Translations under genes and position numbers: made by a program
Assembly: GCF_016526145.1 (NCBI RefSeq)
Contig: NZ_JADDUE010000002.1
Location: 372,001-436,000 of the forward strand
Direction of reading: 5' to 3'
Length of the DNA stretch: 64,000 nucleotides
From: Saccharopolyspora galaxeae
GTDB lineage: Bacteria > Actinomycetota > Actinomycetes > Mycobacteriales > Pseudonocardiaceae
Part shown: piece after piece, positions 1-8,879 of the stretch
How positions within the stretch are numbered: position 1 is the stretch's first letter
Layout: every line of letters starts with the position of its first letter
Notes under the pieces: model-generated
What the model saw: only the letters and a program-made list of their open reading frames with translations
Told to the model about the DNA's origin: nothing
The model's database searches: none

Positions 1-156
1 TCGCCGGAGTACTGGGTCGCCAACGTCAAGCCGGGCCGCGTGATGTTCGAGCTGAACTTCCCGAACCGGAAGACCGCGGTCGAGGCGCTGACTCGCGCGG
101 CGCACAAGCTCCCGATGAAGTGCAAGATCGTGTCCCGCGAGGGTGGTGACTTCTGA
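1..156 (+). CDS. rplP: 50S ribosomal protein L16, C-terminal part (partial at left edge)
   Basis: The window opens inside a reading frame whose last 51 codons read [20 protein letters not shown] and end ...IVSREGGDF, the characteristic C-terminus of L16. L16 binds 23S rRNA close to the A site and peptidyl-transferase centre. The stop overlaps the rpmC start by one base (TGATG), so the two are translationally coupled, in the standard S10-operon order rplP-rpmC-rpsQ. The N-terminal two thirds lie outside the window. Confidence 0.95.
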   Translation, partial: SPEYWVANVKPGRVMFELNFPNRKTAVEALTRAAHKLPMKCKIVSREGGDF

Positions 157-398
157 TGGCAGCGGGTGTCACCGCTAGCGAACTCCGGGAACTGGGCGAC
201 GAGGAGCTCATCCAGCGCGTCCGGGAGTCGAAGGAGGAGCTGTTCAACCTCCGGTTCCAGATGGCGACCGGCCAGTTGGAGAACAACCGCCGGTTGCGCG
301 TGGTCCGCAGGGACATCGCCCGGATCTACACCATCATGCGCGAGCGCGAGCTCGGCCTGACGGTGTCCCCTGACGCGACCGAGGAGGGCGCGGCATGA
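156..398 (+). CDS. rpmC: 50S ribosomal protein L29
   Basis: An 80-residue protein with the L29 signature: [20 protein letters not shown], then [16 protein letters not shown]. It is a two-helix protein that sits near the polypeptide exit tunnel and contributes to the SRP/trigger-factor docking area. The ATG start overlaps the rplP stop by one base and the gene overlaps rpsQ by four bases (ATGA), so it is co-translated inside the ribosomal operon. It has a short acidic C-terminal tail (DATEEGAA), common in actinobacteria. Confidence 0.97.
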   Translation: MAAGVTASELRELGDEELIQRVRESKEELFNLRFQMATGQLENNRRLRVVRRDIARIYTIMRERELGLTVSPDATEEGAA

Positions 399-679
399 GC
401 AGCCAGACCGAGGAGACCGCTGCGGCGCGGCGGAACTACCGCAAGATCCGCGAGGGCTACGTCGTGTCCGACAAGATGGACAAGACCGTCGTGGTCTCGC
501 TGGAGGACCGCAAGAAGCACGCGCTCTACGGCAAGGTCATGCGCCAGACCAAGCGGGTCAAGGTGCACGACGAGGCCAACACCGCGGGCGTCGGCGACCG
601 GGTGGTCCTGATGGAGACCCGGCCGCTGTCGGCGACGAAGCACTGGCGGCTCGTCGAAATCGTGGAGAAGGCCAAGTAA
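395..679 (+). CDS. rpsQ: 30S ribosomal protein S17
   Basis: A 94-residue S17 with an OB-fold. The family core reads [20 protein letters not shown], followed by a conserved [21 protein letters not shown]. It is a primary 16S rRNA-binding protein of the small subunit. The ATG overlaps the rpmC stop (ATGA). The first dozen residues ([12 protein letters not shown]) are a typical actinobacterial N-terminal extension. About 134 nt separate it from rplN, so this may be the last gene of the S10-type operon, with rplN opening the spc-type operon. Confidence 0.97.
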   Translation: MSSQTEETAAARRNYRKIREGYVVSDKMDKTVVVSLEDRKKHALYGKVMRQTKRVKVHDEANTAGVGDRVVLMETRPLSATKHWRLVEIVEKAK

Positions 680-813
680 GGCATCGTCGCGCAGGCCGCT
701 CGCCCCGGCGGGCGGCCCGCGCGCGGTGATGACCGCGCACGTCAGGTCGGGAATTTGGCGTGCCAGAGTGTGCCCGGGCGCAGGGTGCGGGCACTTAGGG
801 TCAGGAGTCAGAA

Positions 814-1182
814 GTGATCCAGCAGGAGTCGCGACTGCGTGTCGCCGACAACACTGGGGCCAAGGAGATCCTCACGATCCGCGTCCTCGGTGGTTCCAGT
901 CGGCGGTATGCAGGCATCGGCGACGTCATCGTCGCCACCGTGAAAGAAGCCATGCCCGGTGCCGGGATCAAGAAGGGCGATGTGGTCAAGGCCGTCATCG
1001 TCCGGCAGAAGAAGGAGAAGCGCCGTCCGGACGGCTCTTACATCCGCTTCGACGAGAACGCCGCGGTGCTGATCAAGACCGACGGCGGTCCGCGCGGCAC
1101 CCGCATCTTCGGCCCCGTCGGCCGCGAGCTGCGCGACAAGAAGTACATGAAGATCATCTCGCTCGCGCCGGAGGTGCTGTGA
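814..1182 (+). CDS. rplN: 50S ribosomal protein L14
   Basis: A 122-residue L14 beginning [19 protein letters not shown], the conserved N-terminus. It binds 23S rRNA at the subunit interface (bridges with S12/16S) and contacts L19. The start is GTG at 814, preceded by AGGAG at about 803-807. The stop overlaps the rplX ATG by one base. The full family length is present. This is the first gene of the spc-type segment. Confidence 0.97.
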   Translation: MIQQESRLRVADNTGAKEILTIRVLGGSSRRYAGIGDVIVATVKEAMPGAGIKKGDVVKAVIVRQKKEKRRPDGSYIRFDENAAVLIKTDGGPRGTRIFGPVGRELRDKKYMKIISLAPEVL

Positions 1183-1496
1183 TGAAGATCAAGAAGGGCG
1201 ACACGGTCGTCGTGATCTCCGGCAAGGACAAGGGTGCCCGGGGCAAGGTCATCGCGTCCTATCCGCAGCGCGAGCGGGTGCTGGTCGAGGGCGTGAACCG
1301 GATCAAGAAGCACACCAAGGTCTCCCGGACCGAGCGCGGTGCGCAGTCCGGCGGGATCGTCACGCAGGAGGCGCCCATCCACATCAGCAACGTGATGGTG
1401 GTCGACTCCGACGGCACCCCCACGCGCGTGGGCTACCGGTTCGATGAGGACGGCAAGAAGGTCCGCATCTCCCGCCGCAACGGGAAGGACATCTGA
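1182..1496 (+). CDS. rplX: 50S ribosomal protein L24
   Basis: A 104-residue KOW-domain protein starting [20 protein letters not shown], the canonical L24 N-terminus, with [15 protein letters not shown] in the middle. L24 is an early 50S assembly protein that binds the 5' end of 23S rRNA near the exit tunnel. The start was set at the ATG overlapping the rplN stop (TGATG); a longer frame upstream has no family similarity. The next gene, rplE, begins 2 nt after the stop. Confidence 0.96.
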   Translation: MKIKKGDTVVVISGKDKGARGKVIASYPQRERVLVEGVNRIKKHTKVSRTERGAQSGGIVTQEAPIHISNVMVVDSDGTPTRVGYRFDEDGKKVRISRRNGKDI

Positions 1497-1498
1497 TC

Positions 1499-2062
1499 AT
1501 GACGACGACGGAGAAGATCGTCCCCCGGCTCAAGACCCGGTACCGCGACGAGATCCGCTCGGCGCTGCAGGAGGAGTTCCAGTACTCCAACCCGATGCTG
1601 GTGCCCGGCGTGGTCAAGGTCGTCGTGAACATGGGTGTCGGCGACGCCGCGCGGGACAGCAAGCTGATCGAAGGCGCCGTGCGCGACCTGACGACCATCA
1701 CCGGCCAGCGTCCCGAGGTGCGCCGGGCCCGCAAGTCCATCGCGCAGTTCAAGCTGCGCGAGGGGATGCCGATCGGCGCGCGCGTCACGCTGCGCGGCGA
1801 CCGGATGTGGGAGTTCCTCGACCGCCTGGTCACGATCTCGCTGCCGCGGATCCGCGACTTCCGGGGCCTGTCCCCGAAGCAGTTCGACGGGCACGGCAAC
1901 TACACCTTCGGGCTCAACGAGCAGTCGATGTTCCACGAGATCGACCCGGACTCGATCGACCGCCCGCGCGGGATGGACATCACCGTGGTGACCACGGCCG
2001 CCACCAATGAGGAAGGCCGGGTGCTGCTGCGCCAGCTGGGCTTCCCGTTCAAGGAGCAGTGA
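1499..2062 (+). CDS. rplE: 50S ribosomal protein L5
   Basis: A 187-residue L5. The conserved stretches [40 protein letters not shown] and [12 protein letters not shown] are all present. L5 binds 5S rRNA with L18 and forms the central protuberance, contacting P-site tRNA and S13. The ATG at 1499 lies two bases after the rplX stop. Length is normal for the family. Confidence 0.97.
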   Translation: MTTTEKIVPRLKTRYRDEIRSALQEEFQYSNPMLVPGVVKVVVNMGVGDAARDSKLIEGAVRDLTTITGQRPEVRRARKSIAQFKLREGMPIGARVTLRGDRMWEFLDRLVTISLPRIRDFRGLSPKQFDGHGNYTFGLNEQSMFHEIDPDSIDRPRGMDITVVTTAATNEEGRVLLRQLGFPFKEQ

Positions 2063-2104
2063 TGTCGGGCATCGCTGGGCGTCGAAACAAGGAGAACTGA
2101 GCCG

Positions 2105-2290
2105 ATGGCCAAGAAGGCGCTGATCAACAAGGCCGCGCGCAAGCCGAAGTTCAAGGTGCGGGGCTACACCCGCTGCCAGCGTTGCGGCCGTCCGCGGTCG
2201 GTCTTCCGCAAGTTCGGCCTCTGCCGGGTGTGCTTCCGCGACATGGCGCACGCCGGCGAGCTGCCGGGCGTGAGCAAGGCTTCCTGGTGA
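2105..2290 (+). CDS. rpsZ: 30S ribosomal protein S14, zinc-ribbon short form
   Basis: A 61-residue protein beginning [20 protein letters not shown]. Two CxxC pairs (CQRC and CRVC) make a zinc ribbon, marking the short, zinc-containing S14 (rpsN1/rpsZ type), as in most actinobacterial spc operons. It binds 16S rRNA in the 30S head late in assembly. An AAGGAGA ribosome binding site lies about 10 nt upstream. A zinc-free S14 paralogue may exist elsewhere under Zur control; it is not in this window. Confidence 0.96.
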   Translation: MAKKALINKAARKPKFKVRGYTRCQRCGRPRSVFRKFGLCRVCFRDMAHAGELPGVSKASW

Positions 2291-2410
2291 CCGCCCGCCC
2301 ACCGGGCTGCGACAGGCAATCGGTACGCTCGGTGGGCATCACCAGGGCTTTTACCCGCTTCGGCGGGCAGGCGCTGCCGGGTTCGACGACCCGCGCGCGC
2401 CGATGACGTG

Positions 2411-2428
2411 GCCTGCCCGCGGGCAGGC
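2411..2428. repeat. Perfect 18-bp palindrome between rpsZ and rpsH
   Basis: The 232-nt space between rpsZ and rpsH contains a perfect palindrome of two 9-nt GC-rich arms (GCCTGCCCG/CGGGCAGGC) with no loop and no following T tract. It could fold as an attenuating or mRNA-stabilising hairpin. It is unlikely to be a full intrinsic terminator, because the operon continues directly into rpsH. Confidence 0.5.
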
Positions 2429-2522
2429 GTGATCCGACTTCGCCCAGGCCAGGATCCAGACCCCCGTGCGCGGGTGCGTCCGGCTCCGTCGGAACCAGGT
2501 GAGAAAGGTGGACCAGGTCACC

Positions 2523-2921
2523 ATGACGATGACCGACCCCATCGCAGACATGCTGACCCGTCTGCGGAATGGAAGCTCGGCATACCACGACGAGATCGTG
2601 ATGCCGCACTCGAAGCTCAAGGCGAACATCGCCGAGATCCTCAAGCGCGAGGGCTACGTCTCGGGTTCCCGCGAGGAGCAGGGCGAGAAGGGCAAGAACC
2701 TCGTCGTCGAGCTCAAGTACGGGCCGAACCGCGAGAAGAGCATCGCCGGCCTGCGGCGGGTCTCCAAGCCCGGCCTGCGGGTCTACGCGAAATCCACGAA
2801 CCTGCCGAAGGTCCTCGGCGGGCTGGGCATCGCGATCATTTCCACGTCGGGCGGTCTGGTGACCGACCGGCAGGCCATCAAGCAGGGCGTGGGCGGGGAA
2901 GTCCTCGCCTACGTGTGGTGA
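2523..2921 (+). CDS. rpsH: 30S ribosomal protein S8
   Basis: A 132-residue S8 starting [20 protein letters not shown], with the family C-terminus [10 protein letters not shown]8 is a primary 16S binder in the central domain; in E. coli it is also the autogenous repressor of the spc operon. The start is placed at 2523 because S8 similarity begins here; the open frame continues upstream without family similarity. A second in-frame ATG at 2529 (MTDP) is the alternative. A GAAAGGTGG-like site precedes the start. Confidence 0.95.
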   Translation: MTMTDPIADMLTRLRNGSSAYHDEIVMPHSKLKANIAEILKREGYVSGSREEQGEKGKNLVVELKYGPNREKSIAGLRRVSKPGLRVYAKSTNLPKVLGGLGIAIISTSGGLVTDRQAIKQGVGGEVLAYVW

Positions 2922-2933
2922 GGGAGGAGGAGC

Positions 2934-3473
2934 ATGTCGCGTATCGGGAAACTTCCGGTCACCGTGCCCTCCGGTGTCGAGGTCACCATCGACGGGCAGG
3001 CGGTGACGGTCCAGGGGCCGAAGGGCACCCTGTCGCAGCAGATCGCCGAGCCGATCACCGTCGCGCAGGACGACGACGGGTCGGTCCTGGTCAACCGGCC
3101 GGACGACGAGCGGGAGAACCGCTCGCTGCACGGCCTGTCGCGCAGCCTGGTCAACAACATGGTGCTGGGCGTCAGCCAGGGCTTCCAGAAGGACCTGGAG
3201 ATCCACGGCGTGGGTTACCGGGTGCAGCTCAAGGGCGCGAACCTGGAGTTCGCGCTGGGCTACAGCCACCCCATCGTGATCGAGCCGCCGCAGGGCATCG
3301 AGTTCGCCATCGACGGTCCCTCGAAGCTGACGGTCAAGGGCATCGACAAGCAGTTGGTGGGCGAGGTCGCCGCCAGGATCCGCAAGCTGCGCCGTCCGGA
3401 CCCGTACAAGGGCAAGGGTGTGCGCTACGCGGGCGAAGCCATCCGCCGCAAGGTCGGGAAGACGGGTAAGTGA
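2934..3473 (+). CDS. rplF: 50S ribosomal protein L6
   Basis: A 179-residue L6 with two tandem alpha/beta repeats. It starts [20 protein letters not shown], contains [20 protein letters not shown], and ends with the diagnostic [20 protein letters not shown]. It binds 23S helices near the GTPase-associated centre and sarcin-ricin loop. A strong GGAGGAGG site precedes the ATG. The stop codon lies within the overlap with rplR. Confidence 0.97.
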   Translation: MSRIGKLPVTVPSGVEVTIDGQAVTVQGPKGTLSQQIAEPITVAQDDDGSVLVNRPDDERENRSLHGLSRSLVNNMVLGVSQGFQKDLEIHGVGYRVQLKGANLEFALGYSHPIVIEPPQGIEFAIDGPSKLTVKGIDKQLVGEVAARIRKLRRPDPYKGKGVRYAGEAIRRKVGKTGK

Positions 3474-3880
3474 CCATGAGCGAGACAACTACTGCTACGA
3501 AGCGCAAGCCCGTGGGTCAGAGCATCTCGACCGTGCGTCGGAACGCCCGGGACAAGCGCCACTTCCGGCTGCGCAAGAAGATCAGCGGCACGCCCGCGCG
3601 CCCGCGCCTGGCCGTGACCCGCTCCACGCGGCACATCGTCGCGCAGGTCATCGACGACGTCGCCGGCCACACGCTGGCTTCGGCTTCCACCAAGGAAGCC
3701 GGCCTGCAGGGCATCGAGGGCGACAAGAAGGCCAAGGCGACCAAGGTCGGCGAGCTCGTCGCGGCCCGGGCCAAGGACGCCGGTGTCGAGAAGGTCGTGT
3801 TCGACCGGGGCGGCAACGCCTACCACGGCCGGGTGGCCGCGCTGGCGGACGCCGCTCGCGACGGCGGGCTGGAGTTCTGA
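3470..3880 (+). CDS. rplR: 50S ribosomal protein L18
   Basis: An L18 of 134-136 residues with [20 protein letters not shown] and a C-terminal [21 protein letters not shown]18 binds 5S rRNA with L5 in the central protuberance. There are two candidate starts. GTG at 3470 overlaps the rplF stop (GTGA) and sits about 8 nt after GGGAAG; ATG at 3476 gives [11 protein letters not shown], a more usual N-terminus. GTG is reported here on ribosome-binding-site spacing, with modest certainty. Confidence 0.93.
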   Translation: MTMSETTTATKRKPVGQSISTVRRNARDKRHFRLRKKISGTPARPRLAVTRSTRHIVAQVIDDVAGHTLASASTKEAGLQGIEGDKKAKATKVGELVAARAKDAGVEKVVFDRGGNAYHGRVAALADAARDGGLEF

Positions 3881-3922
3881 CATGCGTACGACTGAAATGA
3901 CGACGATCGAAAGGGACGCCTG

Positions 3923-4534
3923 ATGCCTGGACGCACTCGGCGTGACGGCGGTTCGGAGTCCGGCGGCAAAGACCGCAAGGACCGCCGCGACGGTGGCCGT
4001 GGCGGGGCGGCCCAAGACAAGAGCATGCAGTTCGAGCGCGTCGTGACGATCAACCGCGTCGCGAAGGTCGTCAAGGGCGGCCGGCGGTTCAGCTTCACCG
4101 CGCTCGTGGTCGTCGGCGACACCGACGGAATGGTCGGTGTCGGCTACGGCAAGGCCAAGGAGGTGCCCGCGGCGATCGCCAAGGGCGTCGAGGAGGCGAA
4201 GAAGAACTTCTTCCGCGTCCCGCGCCTGGGCGGCACCATCACCCACCCCGTGCAGGGTGAGGACGCCGCAGGCGTGGTCATGCTGCGGCCTGCCAGCGCC
4301 GGTACCGGTGTCATCGCCGGTGGCCCGGTGCGCGCGGTGCTGGAAGGCGCTGGCGTGCACGACGTGCTGAGCAAGTCGCTGGGCAGCGACAACCCGATCA
4401 ACATCGTGCACGCCACGGTGGCGGCGCTGAAGGCCCTGCAGCGTCCGGAGGAGGTCGCGGCCCGCCGCGGCCTGCCGCTGGAAGACGTGGCCCCGGCGTC
4501 CGTGCTGCGGGCGCGCGCCGGTCAGGGGGTGTGA
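3923..4534 (+). CDS. rpsE: 30S ribosomal protein S5
   Basis: A 203-residue S5. An N-terminal extension of about 35 residues is charged and Gly/Arg-rich ([15 protein letters not shown]). The dsRBD-like N-domain [20 protein letters not shown] and the C-domain with [20 protein letters not shown] follow. S5 takes part in mRNA entry and decoding fidelity. A GAAAGG site precedes the ATG, and rpmD follows after 4 nt. The extension is usual in actinobacteria. Confidence 0.96.
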   Translation: MPGRTRRDGGSESGGKDRKDRRDGGRGGAAQDKSMQFERVVTINRVAKVVKGGRRFSFTALVVVGDTDGMVGVGYGKAKEVPAAIAKGVEEAKKNFFRVPRLGGTITHPVQGEDAAGVVMLRPASAGTGVIAGGPVRAVLEGAGVHDVLSKSLGSDNPINIVHATVAALKALQRPEEVAARRGLPLEDVAPASVLRARAGQGV

Positions 4535-4538
4535 TCCG

Positions 4539-4721
4539 ATGTCGCAGCTGAAGATCACCCAGGTTCGCGGTCTGGTCGGCACCAGGCGCAACCAGCGCGA
4601 GAGCATGCGCTCCCTCGGCCTGCGCAAGATCCGGCAGTCCGTGGTGCGCCCGGACGACCCGAACACGCGTGGTCTGGTCAAGGCCGTGCACCACTTGGTC
4701 ACGGTTGAGGAGGTCGACTGA
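4539..4721 (+). CDS. rpmD: 50S ribosomal protein L30
   Basis: A 60-residue L30: [20 protein letters not shown], then [11 protein letters not shown]. It is a small alpha/beta protein bound to 23S rRNA domain II. It is flanked by rpsE (4 nt upstream) and rplO (2 nt downstream), so all three are read as one unit. Length is normal. Confidence 0.96.
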   Translation: MSQLKITQVRGLVGTRRNQRESMRSLGLRKIRQSVVRPDDPNTRGLVKAVHHLVTVEEVD

Positions 4722-4723
4722 GC

Positions 4724-5173
4724 ATGGTCATCAAGATTCACGATCTGCGGCCTGCTCCGGGCTCGAACCGGGACCGCATCCGGGTCGGTCGCGGTGAGGG
4801 CTCGAAGGGCAAGACCGCCGGTCGCGGCACCAAGGGCACCAAGGCCCGGAAGAACGTCTCCCCGCGCTTCGAGGGCGGGCAGATGCCGCTGCAGATGCGG
4901 CTGCCGAAGCTGCGCGGTTTCAAGAACCGCAACCGCGTGGAGTACCAAGGCGTCAACATCGGCCGGATCGCCGCGGCCTTCCCGAACGGGGGCACCGTCG
5001 GCATCGACGAGCTGATCTCCGCTGGGCTGGCCAACAAGGGCGAGCTGGTGAAGGTGCTGGGCGGCGGCGAGCTGGAGGGCGTCAAGGTGGATGTCACCGC
5101 GCACGCCTTCACCGGCAGCGCCCAGGAGAAGATCACCGCCGTGGGCGGTTCGGCGACGAAGCTGGAGCGCTGA
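4724..5173 (+). CDS. rplO: 50S ribosomal protein L15
   Basis: A 149-residue L15. A Gly/Arg/Lys-rich N-terminal tail ([20 protein letters not shown]) threads into 23S rRNA, and the family motif [18 protein letters not shown] follows. L15 is a late 50S assembly protein. It is the last gene before a strong terminator. In most bacteria secY follows directly; here 2.4 kb with three secreted-protein genes intervenes. Confidence 0.97.
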   Translation: MVIKIHDLRPAPGSNRDRIRVGRGEGSKGKTAGRGTKGTKARKNVSPRFEGGQMPLQMRLPKLRGFKNRNRVEYQGVNIGRIAAAFPNGGTVGIDELISAGLANKGELVKVLGGGELEGVKVDVTAHAFTGSAQEKITAVGGSATKLER

Positions 5174-5195
5174 GCTCCGGCACGCATCGCCTCGC

Positions 5196-5230
5196 AAGGG
5201 CCGGTCGACCTTCGGGTCGGCCGGCCTTTT
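5196..5230 (+). terminator. Rho-independent terminator after rplO
   Basis: A 12-bp stem (5199-5210 with 5215-5226, one G:U pair) closed by a TTCG tetraloop, flanked by AAG on the left and TTTT on the right. It starts 23 nt after the rplO stop and gives a clear end to the upstream spc-type transcript, so secY probably has its own promoter. Confidence 0.9.
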
Positions 5231-5483
5231 CGCGTTTTCAGCGGTATTGCGCCGATGCGCCGGTGGTGCGCGCGAGCGCTGGTCAGCGGTGCCGTGCGGG
5301 GCGCTCGGACCGGTCCGGAGCAGCCCGGCTCCGCCGCACAGTGGTGCGGAAATTGCTGACCGTGCCTTCCGAACGATGCATGCGAGCGCTCCCATCGGTC
5401 GGTACATGGCGTTTCGCGACCCGCTTAGGTTGACCGTGCCGGTGCGCGGCGACATCGGCGCGGATCGACCGTGAGGAGCGGGT

Positions 5484-5981
5484 ATGCGGCATCGGAAACT
5501 ACGAGCGGGGCTGTCGGTGGTGGCGCTGTCCCTGCTGGCCGCAGGCACACCCGCCGTGGCGGGTGCGCAGGGCGGCGACGCGGGCGAGACCGCGCGGCAC
5601 TGCAACTTCGATGCGATGACCGGGCAGCAGCGCTGCTTCGGCAGCGTGCAGGAGGCCACCGCCGACGTCCGAGCCCGATCGGGCGTGCGCGCAGGCGAGA
5701 TCACCCAGGCGACGTTGTTCGACGAGAAGGACTTCGGCGGCGCCAGCTTCACCGTCTACGGCGACGGGCTGTGCGAGAAGAACGACCAGGTCGACTACCA
5801 GATCAACCTGCCGGAGGACTGGCAGAACCGGGTGTCCTCGGTGCAGCCGTGGGGCGACTGCTGGATCTGGCTGTACCCGGAACCGGATCTCGGCGGCGAT
5901 CGGGACGGTCCGTTCAAGGAGAACACCGGCGACGTCGGCGAGCTGATGAACGACCGCACCCGGTCGGTCGGGCTCAGCTGA
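5484..5981 (+). CDS. Secreted beta/gamma-crystallin-like protein (peptidase inhibitor I36-type)
   Basis: A 165-residue protein with a signal peptide of about 29 residues (RHRKLRAG, hydrophobic LSVVALSLLAAGTPAVAGA). The mature part has a Greek-key style motif (LFDEKDFGGASFTVYGDG) and four cysteines that could form disulfides. This pattern is typical of small secreted actinobacterial proteins of the I36/SMPI and beta/gamma-crystallin superfamily; actual inhibitor activity is only an inference. GAGGAG lies about 7 nt before the ATG. It stands alone after the rplO terminator and does not belong to the ribosomal operon functionally. Confidence 0.75.
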   Translation: MRHRKLRAGLSVVALSLLAAGTPAVAGAQGGDAGETARHCNFDAMTGQQRCFGSVQEATADVRARSGVRAGEITQATLFDEKDFGGASFTVYGDGLCEKNDQVDYQINLPEDWQNRVSSVQPWGDCWIWLYPEPDLGGDRDGPFKENTGDVGELMNDRTRSVGLS

Positions 5982-6044
5982 GCCGCCCGCGAACCCAGCC
6001 GGTCGCGGGCGCCGCGCCCGGCGGACCCAGATCGAGGAGCCCCC

Positions 6045-6650
6045 ATGTCCCATCGACGCTCTTGCGCGGTCCTGGCCTCAGCGTGCTCGCTGGCCGCGGT
6101 CGCGTTCGCGAGTCCGGCGGCGGCTGCTGAGGAGCCGACCACCCGTGAGCTGCTGGAGAAGTGCGACAACGGCACCGACAGCTGCGTGTTCCACCCCGAA
6201 GGCGAACCGGAGTACTACACCGACGAGGCCAAAACCGTCGGCGACCCCGTCTACAACTGCACCGACGGTCTGCAGCGCTCGGCCGTCGAGTGGTCCGACA
6301 CCACCTCGCAGAGCAACAGCGTCGGCCTGTCGATGACCACCGAGGCCGGTTTCGGCAAGGCGTTCGCGGTCTCCTACGAGCAGACCTACGAGCACACCTG
6401 GGAGGAATCGCACACCGAGTCCCAGACCACGAACGTCGACACCCGGCCCGCCGAGGTCGGGTGGGTCGAGCGCGCCCCGCAGATGCAGAAGGTCAAGGGC
6501 ACTTACGAGCTGCATTTCGAGGACAAGTTCTACGACCACTACATCTGGTACGTGCCGATGGAGGTCACCGGCCCTGCCGAGGACTCCTCGCAGGCGGTCA
6601 GCCAGCACGTCCGGCCGATGACGGATGAGGAGCAGGGCCAGTGCCCGTGA
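6045..6650 (+). CDS. Secreted aerolysin-like protein, copy A (function unknown)
   Basis: A 201-residue protein with a signal peptide (residues 1 to about 28, ending SPAAAAEE). The mature region has Cys40/Cys47 in CDNGTDSC, Cys72 and Cys200. Residues 84-130 are an alternating Ser/Thr-rich stretch (WSDTTSQSNSVGLSM ... TWEESHTESQTTNV), followed by an aromatic-rich block KGTYELHFEDKFYDHYIWYV. Alternating Ser/Thr strands resemble the membrane-inserting hairpin of aerolysin/ETX-MTX2 beta-pore-forming proteins. That is my inference from pattern, and the true family was not confirmed. It is the first of a tandem pair; the next gene begins 37 nt after its stop. Confidence 0.7.
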   Translation: MSHRRSCAVLASACSLAAVAFASPAAAAEEPTTRELLEKCDNGTDSCVFHPEGEPEYYTDEAKTVGDPVYNCTDGLQRSAVEWSDTTSQSNSVGLSMTTEAGFGKAFAVSYEQTYEHTWEESHTESQTTNVDTRPAEVGWVERAPQMQKVKGTYELHFEDKFYDHYIWYVPMEVTGPAEDSSQAVSQHVRPMTDEEQGQCP

Positions 6651-6687
6651 TCACGACGCGCTCGTGGGCAGGAAGGAAGATCTTCTG

Positions 6688-7284
6688 ATGATCCGCCGCA
6701 CCATCACCGCCGCGGGCGTGACCGCCTTGGCGGGACTGCTGATCGCGCCACCGGCCTCCGCGGCGGATGAGCCGACCGCGCGGGAACTGCTGGAGAAGTG
6801 CGACAACGGCACCGACAGCTGCGTGTTCCACCCCGAGGGCGAACCGGAGTACTTCCAGAACAACTCCGAGCAGGTGGGCAGCCCGACGTTCAACTGCACC
6901 GACCGCAAGCAGCGCATGACGGTTTCGTGGTCGGACACCACCAGCGAGAGCAACAGCCTCGGGCTGTCGATGGAGACCTCGTTCGGCGAGGTGTTCAAGG
7001 TGAGCTTCAAGACCACCTACGGGCACGAGTGGAAGCAGTCGCACACCGAGACCCAGACGACGAACATCGACGTCAACGGCGGCGACGTCGGGCGGGTCTA
7101 CCACGGTCCGCAGATGCAGAAGGTCAAGGGAACCTACGAGCTGCATTTCGAGGACAAGTTCTACGACCACTACATCTGGTACGTGCCGATGGAGGTCACC
7201 GGCCCGGCCGACGAGCAGACGAGCACGGTCACCCAGGACACCAGCCCGATGACCGACGAGGAGCGCCAGGCCAACTGCGGCTGA
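6688..7284 (+). CDS. Secreted aerolysin-like protein, copy B (paralogue of 6045-6650)
   Basis: A 198-residue paralogue of the preceding gene, with the same layout: signal peptide ending PPASAADE, CDNGTDSCVFHPEGEPEY, a Ser/Thr-rich stretch (SDTTSESNSLGLSMETSFG), then MQKVKGTYELHFEDKFYD shared verbatim with copy A. Divergence is concentrated in the Ser/Thr hairpin and the C-terminal tail. The start was placed at ATG 6688, preceded by GGAAGGAAG; an in-frame upstream codon at 6625 would overlap copy A and spoil the signal peptide. The two copies are probably co-transcribed and could form a two-component secreted pair. Confidence 0.7.
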   Translation: MIRRTITAAGVTALAGLLIAPPASAADEPTARELLEKCDNGTDSCVFHPEGEPEYFQNNSEQVGSPTFNCTDRKQRMTVSWSDTTSESNSLGLSMETSFGEVFKVSFKTTYGHEWKQSHTETQTTNIDVNGGDVGRVYHGPQMQKVKGTYELHFEDKFYDHYIWYVPMEVTGPADEQTSTVTQDTSPMTDEERQANCG

Positions 7285-7306
7285 CCCTCGGTGAAACGGT
7301 TCGACA

Positions 7307-7335
7307 GGGCCGTCCGGCACCGCGCCGGGCGGCCC
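7307..7335 (+). terminator. Candidate hairpin terminator after the aerolysin-like pair
   Basis: A 12-bp GC-rich stem (7307-7318 with 7324-7335, one G:U) with a 5-nt loop, 22 nt after the stop of copy B. No T tract follows, so if it terminates it is of the GC-hairpin type common in actinobacteria. It separates the accessory pair from secY. Confidence 0.55.
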
Positions 7336-7574
7336 CTCGAGTTACCACTGGTCGTGCCCGGCAGGGCGCGAACGAGGGCAGGCTTGACGCCGGGTGCGGC
7401 GAATCACCGCCGACCGACGGAGCGTGTCCGGCGACCTGCTAGGGTCGCCCAGGCAGCACCGTGCCGGGCACGGTGCTGCGGATTTTCCAGCCGTGCCGGC
7501 CCCCGCTACGAGGTTCTGGGAAGCCGGCCACCGTCCCGGCCGGTACCACCCGGCTCGCGCAACAGGAGGTTCGC

Positions 7575-8879
7575 GTGCTCGGCGCCTTCCGCTCGGCTCT
7601 GGCGACGCCGGACCTGCGCCGCAAGATCCTGTTCACCCTGGGCATGGTCGTGCTCTACCGGCTCGGCGCCACGATTCCCTCTCCCGGGGTTTCGTACCCG
7701 AACGTCCAGACGTGCTACCAGGAGTTGCAGGGCAGTCAAAGCGTTTTCTCGCTGCTGAACCTCTTCAGCGGCGGCGCGCTCCTGCAGTTGTCGGTGTTGT
7801 CGCTGGGCATCATGCCCTACATCACCGCGAGCATCATCGTGCAGCTGCTGCAGGTGGTCATCCCGCGCTTCGAGCAGCTGAAGAAGGAAGGCCAGTCCGG
7901 CCAGGCGAAGCTGACGCAGTACACCCGATACCTCGCGATCGCGCTGGCGGTGCTGCAGGGCACGGGCATCGTCGCGCTCGCCGAGCGGGGCCAGCTGTTC
8001 CCGAACTGCAGCGCGGACGTCATCCCGGACAGCTCGGTGCTGAACCTGATCTCCATCGTGGTCGTGATGACCGCGGGTGCGGCGCTGCTGATGTGGATGG
8101 GTGAGCTGATCACCGAGCGCGGCATCGGCAACGGCATGTCGCTGCTGATCTTCACCTCGATCGCGGCGCGGATCCCCGCCGAGGGCGGCAAGATCCTGCA
8201 GACGCACGGCGGTCTGGTGTTCGGCGTCGTGTGCGCCTTCGCCGTGGTGATCATTGGCACGGTCGTGTTCATCGAGCAGGCGCAGCGCCGGATCCCGGTG
8301 CAGTACGCCAAGCGCATGATCGGCCGCCGGATGTACGGCGGGACCTCGACCTACCTGCCGCTGAAGGTGAACCAGGCCGGTGTCATCCCGGTGATCTTCG
8401 GTTCCTCGCTGCTGTACCTGCCGCAGCTGCTCGGGCAGCTGGCGGGCAACCAGAACTCCTGGTGGGCCCAGTTCATCCAGACCTACATCGTCGATCCGTC
8501 CAGCTGGGTGCACATCCTGCTGTACATGGCGATGATCATCTTCTTCGCCTACTTCTACGTCTCGATCACGTTCAACCCGGAGGAACGTGCCGACGAGATG
8601 AAGAAGTTCGGCGGCTTCATCCCGGGCATCCGCCCGGGCAGGCCCACTGCCGAGTACCTGAGCTTCGTGCTCTCCAGGATCACGCTGCCCGGTTCGCTGT
8701 ACCTGGGCATCATCGCGATCCTGCCGAACTTCTTCCTGGGGCTGACCGGCCAGGGCGGGAACCAGAACTTCCCGTTCGGCGGCACCGCAGTGCTGATCAT
8801 GGTCAACGTGGGCTTGGACACGGTGAAGCAGATCGAGAGCCAGCTCACGCAGCGCAATTACGAGGGATTCCTCCGGTAA
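7575..8879 (+). CDS. secY: Protein translocase subunit SecY
   Basis: A 434-residue, ten-helix integral membrane channel of the Sec translocon, working with SecE/SecG and SecA. Family landmarks are LNLFSGGALLQLSVLSLGIM, PYITASIIVQLLQVV, and the cytoplasmic-loop sequence FNPEERADEMKKFGGFIPGI with following RPG. The start was set at GTG 7575 (LGAFRSALATPDLRRKI) because AGGAGGT sits 4 nt upstream; the frame is open further upstream without similarity. A TAGGGT that could be a -10 box lies near 7439-7444. It heads secY-adk-map, separated from rplO by the insertion described above. Confidence 0.97.
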   Translation: MLGAFRSALATPDLRRKILFTLGMVVLYRLGATIPSPGVSYPNVQTCYQELQGSQSVFSLLNLFSGGALLQLSVLSLGIMPYITASIIVQLLQVVIPRFEQLKKEGQSGQAKLTQYTRYLAIALAVLQGTGIVALAERGQLFPNCSADVIPDSSVLNLISIVVVMTAGAALLMWMGELITERGIGNGMSLLIFTSIAARIPAEGGKILQTHGGLVFGVVCAFAVVIIGTVVFIEQAQRRIPVQYAKRMIGRRMYGGTSTYLPLKVNQAGVIPVIFGSSLLYLPQLLGQLAGNQNSWWAQFIQTYIVDPSSWVHILLYMAMIIFFAYFYVSITFNPEERADEMKKFGGFIPGIRPGRPTAEYLSFVLSRITLPGSLYLGIIAILPNFFLGLTGQGGNQNFPFGGTAVLIMVNVGLDTVKQIESQLTQRNYEGFLR

